Below are positions 9,471-20,500 of a stretch of 64,000 nucleotides of DNA, in pieces; the first letter of the stretch is position 1, and every line of letters starts with the position of its first letter. The stretch is from Flavobacterium sp. (lineage in GTDB: Bacteria > Bacteroidota > Bacteroidia > Flavobacteriales > Flavobacteriaceae), in contig NZ_JAMWYY010000003.1 in assembly GCF_024305175.1 (NCBI RefSeq), positions 1 through 64,000 on the forward strand. Direction: 5' to 3'. The notes beneath the pieces were generated by a model. The model had not been told where the DNA came from and made no database searches. It saw only the letters and a list, made by a program, of their open reading frames with translations. Both the position numbers and the translations under genes were made by a program.

Positions 9471-12400
9471 ATGAAAAAAACTACATCGCGACTAAAATTA
9501 TCGGGATTGTTGCAGGCACTCATGCTCATGTTGTGCCTTAGCGCTACTGCACAAATTTACCAGCACGATTTTGGCGCCACGCCAATAACAAGCTATCCGT
9601 ATACAGTTGCGCCAACAGTTTCAAGTCCGGATATCTCAAATTCTGCATGGACAAATAATTTAGGTATCTGGGTAAGTTACACAGGCCAGTCAGGTCAGGC
9701 CCTTGGGCATCCGGCTGCTACTGCGGGAGCCACAATGACGCTTACATTTGATGTAGCACCGGGTAAAGAGTTAAGTATAGCATCATATAACTTCTGGAGA
9801 CAACGCTCTCCGGTGGGACCTCAAAACTGGAGCATGGCCATTAATGGCATTGCAGTTGGTACAGGTACTGTACCCTCTACAGGTGCTGCAATAGGCACTA
9901 CAGCCGTAACAAATGCTGTAACAGGGCTTACAGGCACTGTAACTGTTGTGCTTACGCTTACAAATCCTTTAGGAAGCGGTTCTTTCGCTTTAGATAACTT
10001 TACCCTTAGCGGTACTGTAACTGATGCGTGCGTGCCACCAACAGTAACCTCTATAAGCCCTGCAAGCGGCCCTGCAGAAACAGTGGTAGCCATAAACGGC
10101 AGTGGTTTTACAACAGGCACAGGCACAACAGCCGTTTCTTTTAACGGTATTACTGCAGCGGGCTTTACGGTTGTGTCAAATGAATTAATAAAAGCTGTAG
10201 TTCCGCACAATGCAACTGCCGGCCCTATAACGATTACCACTAATGGCTGCGAGGCAGATACTTCTTCGTTTACTATCTTAGCTTCAGACTGCCCTGATCT
10301 TGGCAATTCTACAGAAGTATTTATATCAGAATTATATGATCATACTCCGGGTAGTTATGGTATGATAGAGCTATACAACCCAACTCCTAACACCATTACT
10401 TTTAATGGGCAGTACGTGCTGGAAAGATATGGTACCATTGGCGATGTTGCGCCCTCTAACACTTTAACGCTGCCGGGCTCTATAGCGCCTTTCTCTACTT
10501 ACCTTGTAATAAGCAACACTGGTGATAGCCCGGGTTGTACCAATACGCCACAGGCAAGTATCAATACAGGTATTAACGCAAATGATGAATTCAGGATTCG
10601 TAAAAATGGTGTAGTTATAGATATTGCAAGGGCACCAAACAACACTGGCTATACTGTGATAAGGACACCTACTGCCGAAGCACCTACAAGTGTGTATAGC
10701 GGCACTGACTGGACTTTTACGCCTAATGACTGTGCCAACCTGGGAATACATAATATTCAGCTTTCTAATGTAATAGTACAGCAGCCGGAAAGCCAGAGTG
10801 TTTGCGAAGGCGAAGAGGCAGTATTTACTGTTCAGATAAGCAACCCTACAGGTTTTACCTACCAATGGAAAACACTTAACGCATCAGGCGTTTGGGTTAA
10901 CGTTACTGATGGATCTGACTTTTCAGGAGCTACCACAAATACATTAACTGTAATAGACGCAATGATGTCGCTTAACGGCAGCCAGTACTATTGCGAAATA
11001 GAATCGGCTTCTTGTAGGCTTATAAGCGATGCGGCACAATTAACCGTTTCTCCGCTACCGGTTGCAGTAGTTATACCTACCGCACCAACCTGTACACCAA
11101 ACAGCGGTAGCATTCAAATTACAGCTTCTATAGGAGATGATCTAACTTTTAGCCTTAACGGTACAGACTTTAGCGCTAATACCACAATTACCGGACTTAA
11201 TCCCGGTACATATACACTATACATTCAGTCTTCAGCAGGATGTTTATCTACTATGCCTGTTATAGTGCCTCCATCGCCACTTGCGCCGGATATAGCTGTT
11301 ACTACAATAATACAGCCAAACTGTACAGATGCATCAGGAAGTATAGAAATAACATCCCCAATAGAGACAGGACTTGAATACAGTATCAACGGTACTGATT
11401 TCCAGGCAAGCCCTTTATTTGAAAATCTTACCGAGGGTACTTATACGGTAACTGTACAAAATGCTTTAGGATGTATATCTGTAACAGCACCAATAGTTAT
11501 TAATGAAGCTCCTGTAATTCCTGACGTTGCCACAACCGTTGTAACACAGCCAACCTGTACTACATCTGGCATTATAGAAGTTACTGCCCCGGTTGGAGCA
11601 GGATATACTTATAGCGTTGACGGAATGGATTTTCAGGCTACCACAACATTTTCAGGCCTTGCACCGGGTACATATACTATTATTGTTAGCCATATAGATG
11701 GCTGTACATCTGAAACGGCTGACATAATTATTAATCCTGCACCTGCAGGGCCGGCAGTAGCTACCACTACTGTTACACAGGCTACCTGTACTACAGGAGG
11801 CAGCATAACAGTAACCGCACCACTTGGGGCAGGTTTGGAGTACAGCATTAACGGTACCGATTTCCAGACAGGAACTACATTTAATAATGTTGTAGCAGGT
11901 ACATATACCGTAACAGTACAGAACCCAGACGGATGTACATCTGAAACTGCGGATATCGTTATAGACCCTGCGCCTAATGCGCCTGCAGTAGCAACAACTA
12001 CCGTGACACAGCCAAACTGTACCACAACAACAGGTACAATTCAGGTAACAGCGCCACTGGGAGCAGGACTTGAGTACAGTATTAACGGAACAGATTTCCA
12101 GATGGGAACTACTTTTAGCGGACTTGCAGCGGGTACTTATACCGTAACAGTGATGAATGCTGACGGATGTATTTCTGAAACTACAGATATAATACTTACT
12201 CCTGTTTCCACTCCTGCAGTAGCCACAACTACAGTTACGCAGCCAACCTGTACTACAGCAAGTATTATAGAAGTTACTGCGCCACTAGGAGCAGGTTTAG
12301 AGTACAGCATAAACGGTACCGATTTCCAGACAGGGACAACCTTTAGCGGACTTACTCAGGGAACATATACCGTAACCGTACAAAATGCAGAGGGCTGTAC

Positions 12401-14363
12401 ATCGGTTACTGCCAACATAACAATTAATGCTGCTCCTGCCACACCGGCAGTAGCTACTACTACTGTAACGCAGCCAACCTGTACTACAGCAGGTATTATA
12501 GAAGTTACCGCGCCACTTGGAACAGGCTTAGAGTACAGCATTAACGGGACTGATTTCCAGACAGGAACCACATTTAGCGGACTTACCCAAGGAACATATA
12601 CCGTAACCGTACAAAATGTAGACGGTTGTACATCGGTTACTGCCAACATAACAATTGATGCCACACCAACAGCACCTGCTGTTGCAACAACTACTGTTAC
12701 ACAGCCTACATGTACTACAGCGGGTATAATAGAAGTTACAGCCCCACTGGGTGCAGGACTGGAATACAGCATTAACGGAACTGATTTCCAGACAGGAACC
12801 ACATTTAGCGGACTTACAGAAGGCAGCTATACTATAACTGTACAAAACGCGGGCGGATGTACATCTGTTACAGATGCTATAATCATCAACGAAGCTCCTG
12901 TTTTGCCTGATGCACCTGTTGTAACCATTACTAACCCTGCCTGCGGCGAAACTTCAGGAATAATAGAAGTTACCTCACCTGTTGGGGCAACTACAATGTA
13001 CAGTATTAATGGTACTGATTTCCAGTTGAGCAATATATTTAATGTAGCGCCGGGTACTTACACTGTTACTGTTATGATCTCTATGAACTGTACTGCATCA
13101 ACATCAGGTATAGTAGTTGAGCCAGCACCAACAACACCGGATATGGCAGCCGTAACAGTTACACAACCTACCTGTACAACAGCCGGAATTATAGAAGTTA
13201 CCGCACCAACAGGAGCAGGACTTACTTATAGTATAGATGGTACTACATTCCAGTCGGCAACTACTTTCTCCGGCTTAACACCGGGACAAACTTATACAGT
13301 TACCGTGCAGAATGCAGGAGGGTGTACGTCTGTAACTTCAGATATTGTAATAGATAATATTCCTGCCGGTCCTGCCGTTGCTGTAACAACTGTTACACAG
13401 CCTACATGTGCTGTTGCAACAGGAACAATAGAAATTACAGCACCTATAGACCCTTCGTTTACATATAGTATAGATGGCACAACATTTCAGAGCGGTACTT
13501 TATTTACGGGTTTAGCACCGGATATTTATACCGTAACTGTTCGTAATGCTGACGGATGTACTTCTACTGCAGATGTTATCATCGACGAGCCTACAGGCGC
13601 AGAAGTGGCAACTTATTTAGAAACACAACCTACCTGTACTATTACAACAGGTATGATTGAAGTGATTGCCCCTGCAGGAGCAGGATTCAGCTACAGCCTT
13701 GATGGCGGTACAACTTATCAGCCAACACGCTTTTTCGATAACCTTGCACCAGGCAGCTACACCATAACAGTACAAAATCCTGATGGCTGTACATCTGAAA
13801 CTGAGATTATAATCATTGATGAAATACCAACCCCACCGGTAGTAACAGGAGTACAAGGCTGTACCGAAACCACTTTTGGTACTACTTACCTGTTGGAAAC
13901 AACTGTTACAGGCAGTGCCTCTGATATAGTTAGCTACACCTGGAGAAGAGGTAATAATGTTGTTGGCAGCGAAGAAACCTTTGATGCAAGCGCATATGCC
14001 CTTAACAATAACATCGATGCTTCACAGTATCCGCTTGAGTTTACTGTTACAGTTATAAATGCAGCAGGCTGCGAAGCGACTTATACCTTTAGTGTTGAAC
14101 ATACATTCTGTATGATACCAAGAGGTATCTCTCCTAACAATGATGGTGATAACGATACATTTGACCTTACAGGTTTAGGTGCTACCAAAGTAACTATATT
14201 TAACCGTTACGGTAAAGAAGTGTACAGCAGGAGCAATTATATAAATGAGTGGATGGGCCAGTCAGACAATGGTGATGAACTGCCTACAGGAACTTATTTT
14301 TATGTTGTTGAAACTGCGAGTGATTCTAAAACCGGATGGGTATATGTGAACAGGCAACAATAA
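9471..14363 (+). CDS. SprB-like repeat adhesin with T9SS type B (gliding motility-associated) C-terminus
   Basis: This 1630-residue protein has a signal peptide of about 28 residues ending SATAQ. In order it has: a jelly-roll-like head 29-185; an IPT/TIG-like domain about 191-270 (SISPASGP, INGSGF); a lamin-tail-like domain about 282-420 (EVFISELYD, MIELYNPT); an Ig-like domain about 434-527; twelve SprB-like modules of about 77 residues to roughly 1450 (each with PTCT, YSINGTDFQ, GTYTVTVQN, GCTS); an Ig/PKD-like domain; and a CHU_C-type T9SS type B domain at 1548-1630 (ISPNNDGDNDTF, IFNRYGKEV, LPTGTYFYV). SprB-type adhesins are moved along the flavobacterial surface during gliding; whether this one is motile is inference. 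Its head resembles that of the next gene. Confidence 0.92.
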   Translation: MKKTTSRLKLSGLLQALMLMLCLSATAQIYQHDFGATPITSYPYTVAPTVSSPDISNSAWTNNLGIWVSYTGQSGQALGHPAATAGATMTLTFDVAPGKELSIASYNFWRQRSPVGPQNWSMAINGIAVGTGTVPSTGAAIGTTAVTNAVTGLTGTVTVVLTLTNPLGSGSFALDNFTLSGTVTDACVPPTVTSISPASGPAETVVAINGSGFTTGTGTTAVSFNGITAAGFTVVSNELIKAVVPHNATAGPITITTNGCEADTSSFTILASDCPDLGNSTEVFISELYDHTPGSYGMIELYNPTPNTITFNGQYVLERYGTIGDVAPSNTLTLPGSIAPFSTYLVISNTGDSPGCTNTPQASINTGINANDEFRIRKNGVVIDIARAPNNTGYTVIRTPTAEAPTSVYSGTDWTFTPNDCANLGIHNIQLSNVIVQQPESQSVCEGEEAVFTVQISNPTGFTYQWKTLNASGVWVNVTDGSDFSGATTNTLTVIDAMMSLNGSQYYCEIESASCRLISDAAQLTVSPLPVAVVIPTAPTCTPNSGSIQITASIGDDLTFSLNGTDFSANTTITGLNPGTYTLYIQSSAGCLSTMPVIVPPSPLAPDIAVTTIIQPNCTDASGSIEITSPIETGLEYSINGTDFQASPLFENLTEGTYTVTVQNALGCISVTAPIVINEAPVIPDVATTVVTQPTCTTSGIIEVTAPVGAGYTYSVDGMDFQATTTFSGLAPGTYTIIVSHIDGCTSETADIIINPAPAGPAVATTTVTQATCTTGGSITVTAPLGAGLEYSINGTDFQTGTTFNNVVAGTYTVTVQNPDGCTSETADIVIDPAPNAPAVATTTVTQPNCTTTTGTIQVTAPLGAGLEYSINGTDFQMGTTFSGLAAGTYTVTVMNADGCISETTDIILTPVSTPAVATTTVTQPTCTTASIIEVTAPLGAGLEYSINGTDFQTGTTFSGLTQGTYTVTVQNAEGCTSVTANITINAAPATPAVATTTVTQPTCTTAGIIEVTAPLGTGLEYSINGTDFQTGTTFSGLTQGTYTVTVQNVDGCTSVTANITIDATPTAPAVATTTVTQPTCTTAGIIEVTAPLGAGLEYSINGTDFQTGTTFSGLTEGSYTITVQNAGGCTSVTDAIIINEAPVLPDAPVVTITNPACGETSGIIEVTSPVGATTMYSINGTDFQLSNIFNVAPGTYTVTVMISMNCTASTSGIVVEPAPTTPDMAAVTVTQPTCTTAGIIEVTAPTGAGLTYSIDGTTFQSATTFSGLTPGQTYTVTVQNAGGCTSVTSDIVIDNIPAGPAVAVTTVTQPTCAVATGTIEITAPIDPSFTYSIDGTTFQSGTLFTGLAPDIYTVTVRNADGCTSTADVIIDEPTGAEVATYLETQPTCTITTGMIEVIAPAGAGFSYSLDGGTTYQPTRFFDNLAPGSYTITVQNPDGCTSETEIIIIDEIPTPPVVTGVQGCTETTFGTTYLLETTVTGSASDIVSYTWRRGNNVVGSEETFDASAYALNNNIDASQYPLEFTVTVINAAGCEATYTFSVEHTFCMIPRGISPNNDGDNDTFDLTGLGATKVTIFNRYGKEVYSRSNYINEWMGQSDNGDELPTGTYFYVVETASDSKTGWVYVNRQQ

Positions 14364-14383
14364 GAACATAAAAACTATAATGT

Positions 14384-14420
14384 AAGTAAAGCCGCTAAAT
14401 TTTAGCGGCTTTACTTTTTA
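14384..14420 (+). terminator. Intrinsic terminator between the two adhesins
   Basis: A 16-bp perfect inverted repeat (14384-14399 and 14401-14416) with core AAGCCGCTAAA/TTTAGCGGCTT is followed by T. It separates the two adhesin genes into different transcripts. Confidence 0.92.
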
Positions 14421-14501
14421 TATATGTTGAGTTAATAATTTATTTACATTTGAACGATAGTTAAATAATGTTTTGATAATAAGTCGGCTATCAAAAACTT
14501 T

Positions 14502-14509
14502 TAATTTTG
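14502..14509 (+). promoter_or_regulatory. -7 promoter box for the large adhesin
   Basis: TAATTTTG matches TAnnTTTG, 31 nt before the ATG. The nearest TTTG (14472-14475) is 26 nt upstream, longer than the usual spacing. Confidence 0.45.
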
Positions 14510-14540
14510 GCCTGTTAATAAAGTCTTAACTCAAACTAAA

Positions 14541-17500
14541 ATGGTATTGAAAAACAATACGTTACTTTTAAAAAGCACATTCGCTTTGTTTTTTTTTGCC
14601 TTTATGCTGCCTGTTACTTTTTACGGACAGGTTTACCAGCATAACTTTGGCAATACGGTTATAACCGATAACCCCTATACAGGCACACCAAATATTTTAA
14701 ACCCCAACCTTTCCGGATCCTCGTGGACCAACAATACCGGAAACTGGCTTAACGTAAACGGGGCATCTAACAGTATAGCGCTTTCTGTAACTTCACCAAA
14801 TGCGGGTACTACCCCAACTACCCAACTTACCCTAACATTTAATGTGGCAGCAGGTAAGCAGCTAGACATAACTTCTTTCAGTTTTTGGAGAAAAAGGTCA
14901 CCTTCGGCAGCCCAAACATGGAATATGTTTATAAATGGTACACAGGTGGGTAATGGGTCAGTACCCACAACAGGGGTATCTACAGGAAATACACCTGTTA
15001 GTACACCTGTAACAGGCCTTACAGGTACTGTTACAGTAATTGTAAGCTTTAATAACTCCCCAACGGGTAGTGGTAATGTTGTGCTGGATGACTTTACTTT
15101 AAACGGTGTTATTTCAAATGCCGCCTCTCCACTCTGCCCTGTTGATATTACCTCATACACACCTGCCTCTGGGCCCGAAAATACATTGGTTACCTTAACA
15201 GGAACCGGATTTAATGAAGCTACATCGGTTACTTTTGACGGCATTACCTCAACATTTGCCGCACTATCGGATACAGAGTTGATTGCCCTTGTACCCGAAG
15301 GTGCTGCTACAGGAACGATAGTGGTTAATGGCTCCGGTTGTAACGATACGGCAGGCAGTTTTACAGTTTTAGCGTCTGAGTGTGAAAGCGATGTTTACAT
15401 TTCAGAAATATATGATGCATATAACGGAGTACCGGGTGCCATAGAATTATACAACCCAACATCAAACCCCATTAATCTTAACGGTTATACATTACTGCGA
15501 TATGGCGATATTAGCATAGGCCCACCAAGCTATAATATGAGCCTAACAGGTACAATAGCGCCGGGAGACACTTTTATAGTTGCTATACAGATAACTACAG
15601 CATGCCCGGGCATTCCTACCGATTTTCCGTTAACCAATGGTATAAATGCAAATGATGAATTTGAGCTGCTTAAAAATGGAACTCTTATTGATAATGTTGA
15701 AATACCATTAGGTTCAGGTGAGTTATCAGGACGAGGTTATACACTCATACGGAAACCGGATGCGATTGCGCCAAAAGCTCAGTTTAATGTAAATGACTGG
15801 TTTGTATATGGTGAAGAATTTTGTACAGACCTTGACCAGCATACTGCGAACCCTGTAAGTGCACCAACACCTGATTTTACAGGCCCTGCATCTGAATATA
15901 TTTGCGAAAACGAAGATGCATCCTTTACGGTTGTGCCCCCGGGTACAGGATATACCTACCAATGGCGGGTACTTAACAGCGCCGGCAACTGGGTAAATGT
16001 TACCAATGGCGCTAACTATTCAGGAGCAACAGCCGCAACACTTAATGTGCTGGACGCGCCTTTCAGCTTTAACGGAAACCAGTATTACTGTGTGCTGACC
16101 TCAACTACCTGCGAGCTTATAAGCAATGCCGCGCAGCTTAATATTACAGAAGCGCCCGATGCCGCACAGGTAAATGTTACACAGCCGGGATGTACATCTG
16201 CTACAGGAAGTATCACGGTAACATCACCATTAGAATTTGGGCTTTCGTACAGCATCAATGGCAGTACCTACCAGTTTACTACAACATTCAATAATTTAGC
16301 TCCCGGCACCTATCCGGTAACTGTTAAGAACCTTTCAGGCTGCGTTTCAGATCCTGTAAACGTAACATTAATAAATAGTGCCACACCTGCTCAGGCCGTT
16401 GCTACAGTTACACAGCCAACCTGTACAACTGCTACGGGAACCATCACCATTACATCGCCAACGGGAACGGGACTTCAGTACAGCATCGGCGGGGTGTATC
16501 AAACTTCGCCTGTATTCAGCGGGCTTGCACCTAATACGTATTCTGTAACTGTACAAAATGCCCAAGGCTGTATCTCTACTCCTGCAAGTGTTACGGTAAA
16601 CCCTGCGCCTGCCGCTCCGGCACAGGCCGTTGCCACAGTAACGCAGCCTACCTGTACTACTGCTACGGGAACCATCACCATTACATCGCCAACCGGAACT
16701 GGACTGCAATACAGCATCGGTGGGGCATATCAAAGCTCGCCTGTATTCAGCGGACTTGCACCTAATACGTATTCTGTAACTGTACAAAATGCCCAAGGTT
16801 GTATCTCTGCGCCTGTCAGCGTTACAGTAAACCCTGCTCCTGCTGCTCCGGCTCAGGCCGTTGCCACGGTAACGCAGCCAACCTGTACTACTGCTACGGG
16901 AACTATTACAATTTCATCACCAACCGGAACGGGCTTGCAATACAGCATTGGCGGTGCATATCAAACTTCGCCTGTATTCAGCGGGCTTACGCCGAATACT
17001 TATAACGTAATGGTACAAAACGCGCAGGGTTGTATCTCTGCGCCTGTCAGCGTTACAGTAAACCCTGCTCCTGTTGCTCCGGCACAGGCCGTTGCCACAG
17101 TAACGCAGCCTACCTGTACTACTGCTACGGGAACCATCACCATTACATCGCCAACCGGAACTGGACTGCAATACAGCATCGGTGGGGCATATCAAAGCTC
17201 GCCTGTATTCAGCGGACTTGCACCTAATACGTATTCTGTAACTGTACAAAATGCCCAAGGTTGTATCTCTGCGCCTGTCAGCGTTACAGTAAACCCTGCT
17301 CCTGCTGCTCCGGCTCAGGCCGTTGCCACGGTAACGCAGCCAACCTGTACTACTGCTACGGGAACTATTACAATTTCATCACCAACCGGAACGGGCTTGC
17401 AATACAGCATTGGCGGTGCATATCAAACTTCGCCTGTATTCAGCGGGCTTACGCCGAATACTTATAACGTAATGGTACAAAACGCGCAGGGTTGTATCTC

Positions 17501-20500
17501 TGCGCCTGTCAGCGTTACAGTAAACCCTGCTCCTGTTGCTCCGGCACAGGCCGTTACTACGGTAACGCAACCAACCTGTACTACTGCTACGGGAACTATA
17601 ACCATAACATCGCCAACCGGAACGGGACTACAATACAGCATTGGCGGTGCGTATCAAACTTCACCTGTATTCAGCGGGCTTGCGCCTAATACATATTCCG
17701 TTACCGTACAAAATGCAGCCGGATGTATCTCTGCGCCTGTCAGCGTTACGGTAAACCCTGCGCCTGCTGCTCCGGCTCAGGCCGTTGCCACAGTAACGCA
17801 ACCAACCTGTACGACAGCTACGGGAACCATCAACATCACATCTCCAACCGGAACGGGCTTGCAATACAGTATCGGCGGGGCATATCAAACTTCACCTGTA
17901 TTCAGCGGGCTTACACCTAATACGTATAATGTAATTGTACAAAATGCAGATGGTTGTATCTCTGCGCCTGTTAGCATAACGGTAAACCCTGCACCTGCTA
18001 CTCCGGCTCAGGCCGTTGCCACAGTAACGCAGCCTACCTGTACGACAGCTACGGGAACTATTACAATTTCATCGCCAACCGGAACGGGGCTTCAATACAG
18101 CATCGGTGGGGCATATCAAACCTCACCTGTATTCAGCGGGCTTACGCCTAACACATATTCAGTTACCGTACAAAATACAGATGGCTGTATATCTGCGCCT
18201 TTAAGCGTTACGGTAAATCCGGCACCGGGAATAGCACAGCCAACCTATTCTGTTACAGCTTTAGGATGTGATGATACAACCGGAGCCATTACTTTTAATT
18301 CACCAACAGGAACAGGCACTTTATACAGTATAGACGGTGGAAATACATTTGAAAACCAACCGTCATTTACCGATTTAGCACCTGATACCTATGGTTTAGT
18401 GGTTCAGAATGCTGAAGGATGTACATCACAGCCGATCTCGGTAACCATTGCCCCTGCCCCTGCTATACCTGCTGATGCTGTTGTAACGGCTGTACAGCCT
18501 ACCTGTACTACACCATTTGGAAGCCTAACGGTAACTGCACCAACGGGAACGGGCTTAACTTACAGTATAAACGGTATTAATTACCAAAGCAGTACAGTGT
18601 TTAGCGGGCTTGCCCCCGGCAACTATACCGTATTGGTAAAGAACAGCGCAGGGTGCATATCAGAAAATCCTGCAACAGCTACCATTAACGCCGCACCGCC
18701 TGTACCACAGCAGGCAGGTTATACGCAAACCAACCCTACATGTACCAATCCTTTTGGTAGTATCACTATTACTTCTCCTGTCGGCACAGGGCTTGAATAC
18801 AGTATAAACAATGGCAATACTTACAGTAACAATAACACATTCAGTAATCTTGCACCAGGCCAATATCAACTTGTAGTACGCAACCAGTCGGGCTGTACTT
18901 CGGCAACGGTAAATGTCACTATAACTACCGTACCTAATATTCCTGGCGATGCAGTAGTGCTCGCTAACCAACCATCCTGCGGAAGCAGTACGGGCAGTAT
19001 AACCGTACTGTCGCCAACCGATGCAGGATTACAATACAGTATAAACGGTATCAACTATCAATCATCTGCAACCTTTACAGGTTTGGCTCCTGCAACTTAT
19101 AATGTATATGTGCGTAACGCAGCAGGTTGTATATCGGCAAATCCTACACCTGTAACCATAAACCCGGCACCACAAACACCTGGAGTACCCGTTGCAGATG
19201 TAGTAAACCCCGACTGTACAACAACTACAGGCAGTATTACTGTTACATCACCTACAGGTGCAAGCTTACAGTATAGTATAGATAATGGTGCCACCTATCA
19301 AACAAGTAATCAATTCACAAATCTTGCACCCGGCTCTTATGTTATAAGAGTTCAGAATGCTGATGGCTGTGTTTCGTTACCGGTAACAAAAACAGTACAA
19401 CCGCAGCCTGCTTTCCCTGTCGCACCAGTAGTTACAGCATTACAGCCAGATTGTGAAAACCCATTTGGTAAAATTGAGGTTAACTCGCCAAGAGGCCCCG
19501 GCTTTAGCTATAGTATTGATTCAGGACTAACCTATCAGGCTAATGCTACATTCCCCGATGTAGTGCCCGGAACATATATCATAACCGTAAGGAATGCTGC
19601 CGGGTGTACTGAAGACTCAGAACCCATAACCATTAATAACCCTCCAGCACCTGCACCTGATCCGGGTGTAATTACAGGCAATGGTATTATCTGTGCAGGC
19701 GATACCACCCAGCTTGAAAACCTTGTTATTGACGGAATATGGACAAGCAGTAATGACAATGTAGCCACAGTAGATGAAAACGGACTTGTTACAAGTATTA
19801 CAGATGGTACAGTTATTATCAGCTATACGGTAGGAGCCGAATGTACTGCTTCAGCCGAATTTATAGTAGATGTAATTGCATTACCTGAGCCTGAGCTTGA
19901 GGATATTTATTACCTGTGCCGTGATTTAGAAACCGGTGAGAATAATGCAATAATCTTAAACACAGGACTGCCTTTAGGCACCAATACATTTGTATGGAAT
20001 AAAGATGGCGAAACATTGCCTAACACTACAAACACACTTATTGTTATAGAACCGGGTGATTATACAGTAACTGTAACCAATGCTAATGGCTGTACATCCA
20101 GCGCTGCTGCAACCGTTAGGGTTTCATCGCCTGCGGTAGCTACTGCAATAGTGGAAACCGATTTCCAGTTCAGGCAAACGATTACTGTTGATGTAACAGG
20201 CGGCTCAGGCGATTATGAGTACAGCCTTAACGGGGGGCCTTTCCAGGATGATAATGTATTTACAGGAATAACTGAAGGGTTTTATACAATTATAGTTAAT
20301 GATAAGAACGGCTGTAACCCGGTAGTCTTAGAAGTTTATGCACTTGATTACCCCCGTTTCTTTAGCCCGAATGGCGACGGTATTCGTGATACATGGAACA
20401 TTAAAGGGCTTAGCGGTCAGGACAATGCGATAATTTATATCTTTGACAGGTATGGCAAGGTAGTATCGGTTGTAAAGCCCGGAGCCAATGGCTGGGATGG

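Noticed and set aside
9821..10306. A 161-codon minus-strand frame inside the first adhesin
   Set aside because: The plus-strand frame has clear domains; the reverse product is low-complexity Val/Pro/Thr-rich.
16368..17888. Several long frames on both strands inside the adhesin repeat array, some with identical products
   Set aside because: They are shadows of the repeat composition in the real coding frame; identical copies appear only because the DNA is duplicated.
16386..18233. Regularly spaced repeats that could suggest a CRISPR array
   Set aside because: The period is 231 bp with no unique spacers, and it is in frame within a protein-coding gene.
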